DNA from: Collinsella provencensis
Lineage (GTDB): Bacteria; Actinomycetota; Coriobacteriia; Coriobacteriales; Coriobacteriaceae
Direction of reading: 5' to 3'
DNA: 64,000 nucleotides
Assembly: GCF_900199705.1 (NCBI RefSeq)
Contig: NZ_LT904908.1
Span: forward strand, 1,535,452-1,599,451
Shown here: positions 1-9,079 of the stretch, one piece after another
Position numbering within the stretch: position 1 is the stretch's first letter
Layout of the letters: the number at the start of each line of letters is the position of its first letter
Program-made: the position numbers and the translations under genes
The notes under the pieces: generated by a model
The model's database searches: none
What the model was told of the DNA's origin: nothing
Seen by the model: only the letters and a program-made list of their open reading frames with translations

Positions 1-7
1 GTACAGC

Positions 8-47
8 CCCGCCGCAGATGTCCCTACGGGGCGTTGCGGCGGGTTTT
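8..47 (+). terminator. Rho-independent terminator of a gene left of the window
   Basis: CCCGCCGCA at 8-16 pairs with TGCGGCGGG at 35-43 and is followed by TTTT. It would end transcription entering from the left, so the toxin-antitoxin pair downstream depends on its own promoter. Confidence 0.75.
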
Positions 48-79
48 GCTGTGATTCTATCAAAATGCTATACTGTATA
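46..79 (+). promoter_or_regulatory. Promoter and palindromic operator of the RelB/PIN pair
   Basis: TTGCTG at 46-51 and TATACT at 69-74 are separated by 17 bp. The -10 box lies inside the 11-bp palindrome TATACTGTATA (69-79), the expected place for an antitoxin operator that shuts off its own promoter. That use as an operator is inferred. Confidence 0.55.
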
Positions 80-109
80 TCAATAATTGCTAGCAAGGTA
101 TCGAGGTGA

Positions 110-529
110 ATGATGGCTTCTACAACGCTAGGAAATACCACCGCATTTGGCGTCAAAACGAGTTCCGTTCAGATGAATGTCCGTCTTGCGAGTGAATTGA
201 AGGCGCAAGGGGATGCAGTGTTCGAAATGCTGGGATTAACCGCGTCTCAGGCGGTTCGCATGTTTTATGAGTTTGCCGCTTCGTGCAAGGGCAATCCCGA
301 CCGGCTCATCGAGGCGGTGAAAGTTGAGGATCCCGCCGCCGAAGCGGAACGTCAGGAGCGTATCAGGCAAAAGATGGAGGCTGTTGAGCGGGGAGCCAGG
401 CTGTATGAGGAGGGACTCAAGAGTCTGGGACTTCAAGGTTCGTCTCCGAACAACCCCTACAACTATCTTCCCTACAAGGAGTTGCGCGACCTTGCATATT
501 TAGAGAAATACGAGGAGGAATGCTTGTGA
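110..529 (+). CDS. RelB/DinJ-like antitoxin
   Basis: Small acidic, charge-rich protein of 139 residues. Its N-terminal part, about residues 18-58 (SSVQMNVRLASELKAQGDAV then GLTASQAVRMFYEFA), has the ribbon-helix-helix pattern of RelB/DinJ antitoxins: a beta strand with alternating polar residues followed by two helices. The C-terminal half should wrap the partner toxin. A second ATG lies at 113 and could equally be the start. The toxin gene overlaps its stop codon, so the two are almost certainly co-translated. In this family the antitoxin neutralises the toxin and, with it, represses the shared promoter. The partner here is a PIN nuclease, not a RelE/YafQ toxin. Confidence 0.7.
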   Translation: MMASTTLGNTTAFGVKTSSVQMNVRLASELKAQGDAVFEMLGLTASQAVRMFYEFAASCKGNPDRLIEAVKVEDPAAEAERQERIRQKMEAVERGARLYEEGLKSLGLQGSSPNNPYNYLPYKELRDLAYLEKYEEECL

Positions 530-1020
530 GCGAGGGTGCAAAAAGGCTACTTATCGATACAAATGTATGGTTGGATTATTTTTTGCCTGCCCGCTCTGGT
601 CATCAGCAGGCTCGCATGTTGTTCGAAGGCGCTTTTGGCAAGGACGTTGATCTGCTATTTGCCTCGACAACGGTCAAGGATGTTTTCTTTATTGCGAGTT
701 CTTCTTATAAACGCGAGTTACATGAAGAGCGGGGTCGGATTACTGAGGCCGATTCTCGCGCGATTAACGTAATGTGCTGGGCTATCGCTGCGTCCATGGA
801 GGAGATGGCAACACCCGTGGGCGTCGATGCGTCCGACCTGTGGCTTGCCGAGAAGTATCGGTCGCTGCACAAGGATCTGGAAGACAACCTTATTTTGGCC
901 GCTGCACAGCGCGCCAAAGCCGATGTGCTGGTGACCTGTGATGAAGGGCTTATCAAGCATGCTCCGCTCCCTGCATTGACTCCGCTAGACGCCATAGCAT
1001 ATGTGAGCATGGAACTGTAG
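526..1020 (+). CDS. PIN-domain ribonuclease toxin
   Basis: PIN-domain protein of the toxin type. The N-terminal strand LLIDTNVWLDYF carries the first acidic metal-binding residues, DLEDNLILAAAQ supplies the central acidic pair, and VTCDEGL the last aspartate. PIN toxins are Mg2+-dependent endoribonucleases that usually cut tRNA or rRNA. An ATG at 520 is possible, but AGGAGG (513-518) is only one base from it and seven from the GTG at 526, which overlaps the antitoxin stop as GTGA. I therefore prefer 526 (164 residues). The target RNA cannot be told from the sequence. Confidence 0.75.
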   Translation: MSEGAKRLLIDTNVWLDYFLPARSGHQQARMLFEGAFGKDVDLLFASTTVKDVFFIASSSYKRELHEERGRITEADSRAINVMCWAIAASMEEMATPVGVDASDLWLAEKYRSLHKDLEDNLILAAAQRAKADVLVTCDEGLIKHAPLPALTPLDAIAYVSMEL

Positions 1021-1066
1021 CGGGACGCGAGCACGAAAGCGATGAGAGCTGCGGAACCCCTCACAT

Positions 1067-2596
1067 CTATGCGATGAGCTGCATGTATTGGACGAGATGG
1101 CAGGAGAAGCCGTAGCGCTCGAGGGCGTCGGTGGAGCAATCGATGCCGTAGAGCTCCCGCAGTCGGTCGAGCCGATACGTGATGGTGTTGCGATGCACGC
1201 AGAGCCGCTGCGCCGTTGCCGAGGCGGAGCAGCCCGTTGCCACATAGGCCGAAAGCGTTTCGAAGAGCATCGTGCTCGTCTCGTCATGCGCCCGGGCGAG
1301 CTCTCGTATTCCCGGCTCAATGAAGTCCGCCAGATGATCGGGAGGTAGCATTGAGAAGAGATGGTCGATGCGATAGCTCCCGTAGTGGAACAGAGGCCCG
1401 GCATCTTCGTGCAGCTGCCCGAAAAACACCGCTGCACGTGCCTGCTGGTAGTGCCATGTGATTTCAAGCAGATCGCCAAAGGTGTCGGACAGCCCGCCCA
1501 CAAGATCGTTTCCTTTGAGATAGCGCTCGAGCTCCGCCGTGGCAACCGGCGCCCTGAACAGCGCAAGCAGCATGTCTTCCTGCATAAACGCATAGCAGTG
1601 GGGAAACGTCGCATTGAGCTGCTGCCTCAAGCCGTCCTGCACGGTTGAGGTCGAGATGCGATGAAGCCGTAGGTCGATGGCGAGCAAGACGTTGCTTCTG
1701 GCCTTGGCGAGCTCCGTGCCGCGGGCGAGTTCTCGAAACATCGCCGTGCTCACGATGCCGCCGTTGAGAAGGCTTGCGAGCAGGTTGATTTCCCGTCCGC
1801 TTTGGATGGGGGCTCCATGTGGAGCCGCGAACCCGACCTGCTTGGCAAGGAAATCGCGGACGATGCCGTAGTGCTTCTGATCGACCCTCTCAAAGGGCTG
1901 GAACGCCTCGAGCACGATGAGATATCCCAGGAAGAGCGATTGCATGCTGAGCTTGTGGACAAAGCGGCGATGCTCGGAGATGTTGGGGACGATGATGCTC
2001 GTACGGGTTGCGTCATCCTCAAACCCGCTTGAGCCCTCGCCTTTGAGCTGTGCGATGAACTCAAACGTGAGGTAGCCGCGTTGCCAGCCGGTTTTCCAGA
2101 TGTCGTCATCGAGGTCGCGATGGCGGGAGTGCGCGAGGATGTTGTACGAGGAGTCGGTTACCAAGATCGGATTGCCGAGGACATCGCTTGCCACCTGGGC
2201 AAGCGCCTGCAAATCATTGGTGTGCAAAAACAACGGAAGCAGTTGGTCCATAAGCGACTCGTCATGTTGCTCGATCCGCAGGGCGTGCTCGATGCCATCA
2301 GCGATGGATACCAGGTTGCTGCTGTTGTCGATCTCGACGATGGTCACCGCCGGCGCATCGGCCCGCGCAATATCCAAGTCTTCATCCCGGGCGAGGACGA
2401 ACGTGCCCACGCGCAGAGCCGGTTCGAGGTTGAGGAATGTGGAGACATATCCGACGAAGATGGCGTGATTGATATCTGGATGGCCTTTGACCTGGTCGAT
2501 GGTCGCCACTGATGAGAATTGCTCCCCTTGGGCTCCCTGTAAGACGACACGGCCGTTTTCTGTTGCAAGCAGCGCAGCGAGCCCATTGAGATTCAT
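1067..2596 (-). CDS. PucR/CdaR-family transcriptional regulator
   Basis: Regulator of about 509 residues whose last 60 residues contain a PucR-type helix-turn-helix (SASATAQRLCVHRNTITYRL followed by DRLRELYGID). The central part resembles the sugar-diacid/purine-catabolism regulator architecture with a ligand-sensing region before the DNA-binding domain. An upstream ATG exists at 2617, but the ATG at 2596 has GAGGAG eight bases ahead and is preferred. The gene is divergent from the permease and acetolactate decarboxylase genes across a 165-bp intergenic region, so it probably controls them in response to their substrate. The ligand is unknown. Confidence 0.8.
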   Translation of the reverse strand: MNLNGLAALLATENGRVVLQGAQGEQFSSVATIDQVKGHPDINHAIFVGYVSTFLNLEPALRVGTFVLARDEDLDIARADAPAVTIVEIDNSSNLVSIADGIEHALRIEQHDESLMDQLLPLFLHTNDLQALAQVASDVLGNPILVTDSSYNILAHSRHRDLDDDIWKTGWQRGYLTFEFIAQLKGEGSSGFEDDATRTSIIVPNISEHRRFVHKLSMQSLFLGYLIVLEAFQPFERVDQKHYGIVRDFLAKQVGFAAPHGAPIQSGREINLLASLLNGGIVSTAMFRELARGTELAKARSNVLLAIDLRLHRISTSTVQDGLRQQLNATFPHCYAFMQEDMLLALFRAPVATAELERYLKGNDLVGGLSDTFGDLLEITWHYQQARAAVFFGQLHEDAGPLFHYGSYRIDHLFSMLPPDHLADFIEPGIRELARAHDETSTMLFETLSAYVATGCSASATAQRLCVHRNTITYRLDRLRELYGIDCSTDALERYGFSCHLVQYMQLIA

Positions 2597-2761
2597 GGCA
2601 ATTCTCCTCTTGTGCAAAATGCATAAATCATTTGTCTATTTTATCAAAAACAGCCATAGCACGCCGATTTTTCCAAGCCTACCATGTGCGATGAAAAAGC
2701 GCGGAAGCCCGGGAAGACCGCGCAAGGCGACATGATTCGTACTAGGAAAGGAGCATTTGCG

Positions 2762-3715
2762 ATGAAACTCGTCGAGAAGATTCAGAAGGTACCGGCCGGC
2801 ATGTTGCTGGTGCCGACGATCATCGGGGCGATCATCCATACGTTCTGTCCGCAAATCCTCGAAATCGGCGATCCGACGCAGGTTATGTTTACCAAGGACG
2901 GCATGCAGCTGTGCATCGGCCTGCTGTTGTTCTTTACCGGCACGCAGCTCTCGGTGAGCCAGCTCAAGTTGGTTGCCAAGAAGGGTCTACCGTTCCTGCT
3001 GGTCAAGTACGGCATCGCGTATGGCGTTGCCCTGCTGTACCTGGCGGCGTTCGGCCAGGACGGGTTCTTCGGCATCAGCTTCCTCGCGCTCGCAACCGCC
3101 ATCACCTCGTGCAACGGTGCCCTGTACATGGGCATCATCGAGCCCTACGGCAATGCGGTCGACTTCGCACTCTTTGGCATCCTCATGATGTTCTCGATGC
3201 CTGTGCTCCCCATGGTGCTGCTTTCTGGCGCCAACGGCGGCGGCATCAATTGGCTGTCGATCGTATCCCTCATCGTGCCGTTCGCGCTCGGCATGATCCT
3301 GGGCAACCTCGACCCTAAGTTCAAGGACATGTTCAAGAGCGGTAACTCTTGCGTACTGCCGTTCATCGGCTTCCAGTTTGGCGCGGTCATCAACCTGGCT
3401 GAGGCCGCCAAGCAGATTCCCGCAGGCATCCTTCTCACGGTTATCTTCTATATTATTTCGATCATTCCGCTGTACTTCTTCGATCGCAAGGTTCTCAAGG
3501 GCGGCGGTTATGCGAGCGTGGCCTCCTGCTCCGTCGCCGGCGTGGCGCTTTCCATCCCCACCATGGCCGCCGCTGCGGCGCCGGTGTATGAGGCGTATGC
3601 GGGCATCGCGATCAGCCAGCTTGCCATGATCATGTTCATCACCACGTTTGCAACGCCGTATATCACCCAGTTTGTGATCGATAAGAATCACGTTCAGAAG
3701 CGAATTGAGGAGTAG
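2762..3715 (+). CDS. KdgT-family 2-keto-3-deoxygluconate permease-like transporter
   Basis: Hydrophobic protein of 317 residues with about ten membrane segments, matching the 2-keto-3-deoxygluconate:H+ symporter family in length and in motifs such as KVPAGMLLVPTIIGAIIHTF near the N-terminus and ATAITSCNGALYMGI in the middle. An in-frame ATG at 2684 exists, but AAAGGAG lies just ahead of 2762, and starting there gives the usual family N-terminus. Only six bases separate it from the acetolactate decarboxylase gene, so the two form an operon. No KDG kinase or aldolase is nearby. The real substrate may be another 2-keto or 2-hydroxy-keto acid; that is inference. Confidence 0.8.
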   Translation: MKLVEKIQKVPAGMLLVPTIIGAIIHTFCPQILEIGDPTQVMFTKDGMQLCIGLLLFFTGTQLSVSQLKLVAKKGLPFLLVKYGIAYGVALLYLAAFGQDGFFGISFLALATAITSCNGALYMGIIEPYGNAVDFALFGILMMFSMPVLPMVLLSGANGGGINWLSIVSLIVPFALGMILGNLDPKFKDMFKSGNSCVLPFIGFQFGAVINLAEAAKQIPAGILLTVIFYIISIIPLYFFDRKVLKGGGYASVASCSVAGVALSIPTMAAAAAPVYEAYAGIAISQLAMIMFITTFATPYITQFVIDKNHVQKRIEE

Positions 3716-3721
3716 ATTGTC

Positions 3722-4462
3722 ATGAAGGATGTTTTTTACCAGGTCAGCACACTCGACGCGCTCATGCTCGGCAACTTTGACGGCGTTGTGACCGTAAAGG
3801 AGCTGCTTTCCCATGGCAGCTGGGGCATCGGCACGTACGAGGGCCTCGACGGCGAGGCGATTGTGTGCGACGGTAAGGCCTATGATGCCCATGCGGACGG
3901 CACGACATGCGAGTACGGCCCGCAGGAGCGCATGGCATTCTCGACTGTGGCCGACTTTTCCGAGCGTGCGCAGGAGTTTGCCATCGATGCATCCGAGGTG
4001 CTCGACTCGGGTGACAACCTCGATGCCGTGAAGGTCAAGCTCGAGGAGATCCGCACCGCGTACGATGACAACGACAATGCATGGTTCCTCGTTGCCATGA
4101 AGGGCTCGTTCCCGTTCGTGCACGTGCGCAGCTGCTTCAAGACCGAGGAGAAGCCGTACCCGACCCTTCCCGAGGTTGCGGGCAACCAGCGCGAGTTCCG
4201 CTATGAGAACGAGCAGGGCTGGGTCATCGGCGTGTGGGTCCCGCAGTATCTCAACGGTATCAACATGCCTGGCTGGCATGTGCATTACCTGTCCGAGGAC
4301 AAGCAGCGCGGCGGCCATTTGCTCGGCTTGTCAGTGGCCGGTGCGACGGGCAAGATTCAATCCTACGATCACTATGAGATGCAGCTGCCCACTAACCCCG
4401 AGTTCAAGAAGATGAACCTGCTCGAGGATCTGAGCGCTGCGACCAAGAAGGTCGAGGGGTAA
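3722..4462 (+). CDS. budA: Alpha-acetolactate decarboxylase
   Basis: Protein of 246 residues, typical length for the family. It would convert 2-acetolactate to (R)-acetoin and CO2 in the cytoplasm. Diagnostic features are MLGNFDGVVTVKELLSHG near the start, the GTYEGLDGEA segment, and the zinc-binding region GWHVHYLSEDKQRGGHLL with its histidines. No acetolactate synthase gene is adjacent as it would be in a bud/als operon. Instead the gene follows a KdgT-like permease by six bases, which raises the possibility that the pair handles imported or exported acetolactate or a related acid. Confidence 0.92.
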   Translation: MKDVFYQVSTLDALMLGNFDGVVTVKELLSHGSWGIGTYEGLDGEAIVCDGKAYDAHADGTTCEYGPQERMAFSTVADFSERAQEFAIDASEVLDSGDNLDAVKVKLEEIRTAYDDNDNAWFLVAMKGSFPFVHVRSCFKTEEKPYPTLPEVAGNQREFRYENEQGWVIGVWVPQYLNGINMPGWHVHYLSEDKQRGGHLLGLSVAGATGKIQSYDHYEMQLPTNPEFKKMNLLEDLSAATKKVEG

Positions 4463-4640
4463 GTCAGGCCTATCCGGAAAGCTCGCGTTCCGCTTTTGGC
4501 GGGTGTCCTGGTGGCGTGCGTCCTCTGGTGTCGGGCGCCCTTGACAGCAGGTGTTCCCTGGCGGCGGATGGAGCCGAAGGTTGACGAGGTGAAAAAGAAC
4601 GCGTCGTTTACAAAACGGGACGAAAGACGCGATGGAATGA

Positions 4641-4676
4641 GGCGGCTGCTTGCAGAATTCGAGCAGCCGCCTTTTT
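4641..4676 (+). terminator. Terminator after the acetolactate decarboxylase operon
   Basis: GGCGGCTGCT (4641-4650) pairs perfectly with AGCAGCCGCC (4662-4671), followed by TTTTT. Strong rho-independent terminator about 180 bases after the stop codon. Confidence 0.85.
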
Positions 4677-4748
4677 CGTCCAGCAAGATTGCCGAGACTA
4701 AAATTAATCGTCCGAGTGTCTAGTTCAGTCTTTGACGGACAAGCGCAA

Positions 4749-4894
4749 CGAGGTAGGGTTTGCGCATAGCAACTGGATTTGCTCGAGTAGAGACTTGTTT
4801 TCTGGAAAAATGCAACGCTCCTACCAGCGCTTTCTGTAAATTATTTTTCCATCTACTCGGCAAGAAGGCCAAATAATGCGAAAACCCTACCTCG
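4749..4894. repeat. Palindromic intergenic element, copy A
   Basis: A 146-bp element with 19-bp terminal inverted repeats matching at 18 of 19 positions: CGAGGTAGGGTTTGCGCAT at 4749-4767 and its complement at 4876-4894. Inside, CGAGTAGA (4784-4791) pairs with TCTACTCG (4852-4859), and TACCAG sits near the centre (4822-4827). The same layout recurs at 22383, 60039 and 61692. It lies in the 648-bp gap between the acetolactate decarboxylase terminator and the groES promoter. It could be a MITE-like repeat or a structured RNA. Confidence 0.7.
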
Positions 4895-5015
4895 CCGTGC
4901 ATCCGCTCATCGATTTGAGGGTTCGACCACCGTCATCACAGTGCGACATCGCGGACGCCAAGGCGATGCGCTCAGAAAATCTAAGTGTCCGTTTATAAGA
5001 TTTTTTGCGGTTCCG

Positions 5016-5044
5016 TTGTATAAGTTCGGTTTGGTGGGTACTAT
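5016..5044 (+). promoter_or_regulatory. Candidate groESL promoter
   Basis: TTGTAT (5016-5021) and TACTAT (5039-5044) with 17-bp spacing, 66 bases ahead of groES. I found no CIRCE inverted repeat (TTAGCACTC/GAGTGCTAA) here, so HrcA control is not supported. Heat control by another route cannot be judged from this sequence. Confidence 0.5.
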
Positions 5045-5110
5045 TCATCGCGTACGTAATCGCATGGATGCCCGGTGCCGTGCCGGAGCACCAGCAAAGG
5101 AGGAATTAGC

Positions 5111-5398
5111 ATGAGCCTTAAGCCGCTTGCAGACCGTGTTCTGGTCAAGCCCGATGCCGCTGAGCAGAAGACCGCTTCTGGTCTTTATATTGCCAGCAAC
5201 GCACAGGAGAAGCCGCAGCGCGGCACCGTCGTCGCCGTGGGCGCCGGCAAGATGAATGACAAGGGCGAGCGCCTGCCGCTCGACGTCCACGAGGGCGATG
5301 TCGTTATCTACGGCAAGTTCGGTGGCAACGAGATCAAGGTCGACGGTGAGGATTACCTCCTCATGCGCGCCGACGACATCTACGCTGTCGTCGAGTAG
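5111..5398 (+). CDS. groS: Co-chaperonin GroES
   Basis: Protein of 95 residues, the normal GroES length, starting MSLKPLADRVLVKP. It contains the mobile-loop region (AEQKTASGLYI) that docks on GroEL and the GTVVAVGAG and DVVIYGKFGGNEIK core strands. It caps the GroEL cage during protein folding in the cytoplasm. AAAGGAGG ends six bases before the ATG at 5111, so the upstream in-frame start at 5075 is unlikely. groEL follows after 121 bases. Confidence 0.97.
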   Translation: MSLKPLADRVLVKPDAAEQKTASGLYIASNAQEKPQRGTVVAVGAGKMNDKGERLPLDVHEGDVVIYGKFGGNEIKVDGEDYLLMRADDIYAVVE

Positions 5399-5495
5399 TC
5401 GTTGACGAACGCGTCCCTTTTCGCATGAACGGGGTTTCCCGCACATGCATTTCGCCGTCGGCTTCATGGACATCGAAGTTCGACGGAAATCGTAA

Positions 5496-7157
<1,662 letters not shown>

Positions 7158-7222
7158 GCCGTAAGGCTTAAGAAGAGCACGCGGCCATAGGGCAAGCGGC
7201 TTAGACTGAACCGTAAGGTATG

Positions 7223-7260
7223 AAATGCGCTCCGGGTCGAAAGGCTCGGGGCGCATTTGT
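7223..7260 (+). terminator. Probable groEL terminator
   Basis: AAATGCGC (7223-7230) pairs with GCGCATTT (7251-7258), with extra pairing of the CCGGG/CTCGGG interior, and ends in a weak T tract. The rest of the 392-bp gap up to 7549 shows nothing I can name. Confidence 0.6.
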
Positions 7261-7549
7261 GTTGACGTATTGGTGTCTGCGCGTGTTGGGCGGTTGGCGG
7301 AATGCTGGAACGGGAGTGCCATTTCGTGCCAAAGGGAACCGAGCCATACGGGGCGTCTAGCAGGGAAACAAGATGCAAGACGGTGCAGGGCGGAACGCAC
7401 CGCTGCGCAAAACGGAACGCGATGCATTGCGAAGACGCAGTGTGATACAAGACGAACTGCAAGTTGAAATCGGGACGTATATTCACGTTTTCGAGGGGTA
7501 TCACAAAAAGTAACACATGAAATAGCCCTATAGGTTTGAGGAGTTGGTT

Positions 7550-8731
7550 ATGGACCGGCGTGACGGTCTTGCCGAAAGCGCGCCGGCTGGCGTTTCAATT
7601 GCAGATATTGCGATCTCCACAATTGCGTGCGGGATTTTGGGATTTGTTTTGGGATTTGTGACGTGGGTGCTGCTCAACTGCGCTTACGCCTTGACCGATG
7701 TGGTGTGGGATCCATTCCTGGTCGGCGGAGCCCCTCTTTGGTTGATTCCCGTGGTGTGTACTGCGGGCGGTGCGCTTTTGGGTTGGTGGAACCACCGCTT
7801 CAAAAGTGCTCCGGAGCCTTTTGCCAAGGTAATCGCACGTACGCGTGCAGAAGGCTTCTATAAGATCGAGCACCCCATTCCTTCGTTCGTCTCGTTTTTG
7901 CTGCCGCTTGCTTTTGGCGGTCCCGTTGGACCCGAGGCGGGCCTGACCGGGTTCATCGCCGCCGGTTGCACCAAAATCGGCTCGGTACTCACTCGCTTGC
8001 ACGGCCATGGGCAGGATCATCCGGGTGCGTTTACCCGCAATCAGAAGGTGCTTGTGTATGGCGTGGGCATTGTGGGCGGCTTGCTCGGCGTGCGTCAGTA
8101 CAGCGCACTGTTCGGCGGCATGAGCGTCCCACGTTTCGGTATCCCCGAGTTTTCAATGCAAGCGCTGCTTTGGGTGATTCCCCTCACGTTTGCGGGCCTG
8201 GCGCTTTCCGGCGTCATGCGCCTCGGTTCCTGGGCCTCCGAGCAATTCGCCCAGCGCGTTCCGCTTAACGAGATTGCGCGTGCAGCGTTGTGCGGTTTGG
8301 TGCTGGGCATCGTTGCCCTCGCGTTGCCTTACGTGTTGTTCCCTGGTACGGAGCAGCTCGGTGAGGTCCTTGGCAGCTTTGCGTCGATCGGCGCCGGCGA
8401 GCTGGCGCTCACTGCTCTGGTGAAGATGTTCATGCTCACGTTCTGCCTTGCCATGGGATGGCACGGCGGCCCGTTTTTCCCGCTGATTTTCTGCGCTTCG
8501 TGCCTGGGTCTTTCCGTGGCGTTGGTAGCGGGCGTCGATCCTGCGCTCGGAGCGATTGTGGTGACTTCGGCGTTGCTGGGTCGCTTCACGCGCAAAATCG
8601 GTTTGGCGGCGGCTATTTTGCTGCTGTGCGTACCGGTGCGCGCCGCGCTGTGGGCAGTTGTTCCGCTGGTGGCAGGTGCTTTGCTTCCCACCATCGAAGA
8701 GCTCGTTGCGTCTCGTCGCGCGACGAGCTAA
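7550..8731 (+). CDS. ClC-family chloride channel/transporter-like membrane protein
   Basis: Integral membrane protein of about 393 residues with some ten hydrophobic segments. GGPVGPEAGLTGF (about residues 123-135) corresponds to the ClC selectivity-filter signature GxxGPE, and GWHGGPFFPLIFCASCLG to the second conserved filter segment GGxFxP. The C-terminal CBS domains of larger ClC proteins are absent. It probably moves chloride or fluoride, or acts as an H+/anion exchanger. The ATG at 7550 has GAGGAG six bases ahead and is preferred to the TTG at 7544. No operon partner is evident. Confidence 0.75.
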   Translation: MDRRDGLAESAPAGVSIADIAISTIACGILGFVLGFVTWVLLNCAYALTDVVWDPFLVGGAPLWLIPVVCTAGGALLGWWNHRFKSAPEPFAKVIARTRAEGFYKIEHPIPSFVSFLLPLAFGGPVGPEAGLTGFIAAGCTKIGSVLTRLHGHGQDHPGAFTRNQKVLVYGVGIVGGLLGVRQYSALFGGMSVPRFGIPEFSMQALLWVIPLTFAGLALSGVMRLGSWASEQFAQRVPLNEIARAALCGLVLGIVALALPYVLFPGTEQLGEVLGSFASIGAGELALTALVKMFMLTFCLAMGWHGGPFFPLIFCASCLGLSVALVAGVDPALGAIVVTSALLGRFTRKIGLAAAILLLCVPVRAALWAVVPLVAGALLPTIEELVASRRATS

Positions 8732-8950
8732 AACGACGCGCCTCAGTATGCCCGGCGCTTCGCATCTACGCATTTTGGCGAGCAGACGCTTTGTATGTGC
8801 TCTCAGACGGCTTTGGATGTGTTCTTGCAAAGCTGCATTCGGCTTCAGAAAACATTGCATGAAGCGAAGGCAAAACGTGAAGTGCCGTTGGATTTCGAGC
8901 ATGTCTCATGCGGCTGACATCGCACGATAACCCTGCGCGTGCGATAATGG

Positions 8951-9040
8951 CTCACTACACGAGGTGATTTGTTGCGCCAGCGCCGTCTGATCGACGGCGC
9001 GCTCGAGGCGCGCTCACTGCACAAGGTGATTTGTTGCGCC
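8951..9040 (+). repeat. Two-copy 28-bp direct repeat with hairpins upstream of the ferredoxin gene
   Basis: A 28-bp sequence beginning CTCACT and ending GGTGATTTGTTGCGCC occurs at 8951-8978 and again at 9013-9040, with 26 of 28 bases identical and starts 62 bp apart. The first copy is followed by the perfect hairpin GCGCCGTC-TGATC-GACGGCGC (8980-9000), the second by CCCGCG-TACCG-CGCGGG. The whole lies in the 348-bp gap before 9080 and looks like a duplicated regulatory or RNA unit. The earlier part of the gap (8732-8950) shows nothing recognisable. Confidence 0.6.
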
Positions 9041-9079
9041 CCGCGTACCGCGCGGGCTTGCACCGATGGGGGAGGGTCC

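Noticed and set aside
2987..4318. 443-codon frame antisense to the permease and acetolactate decarboxylase
   Set aside because: Shadow frame rich in Arg/His/Glu with no recognisable domain.
4900..5110. CIRCE element before groES
   Set aside because: No TTAGCACTC/GAGTGCTAA pair was found, so HrcA control is not claimed.
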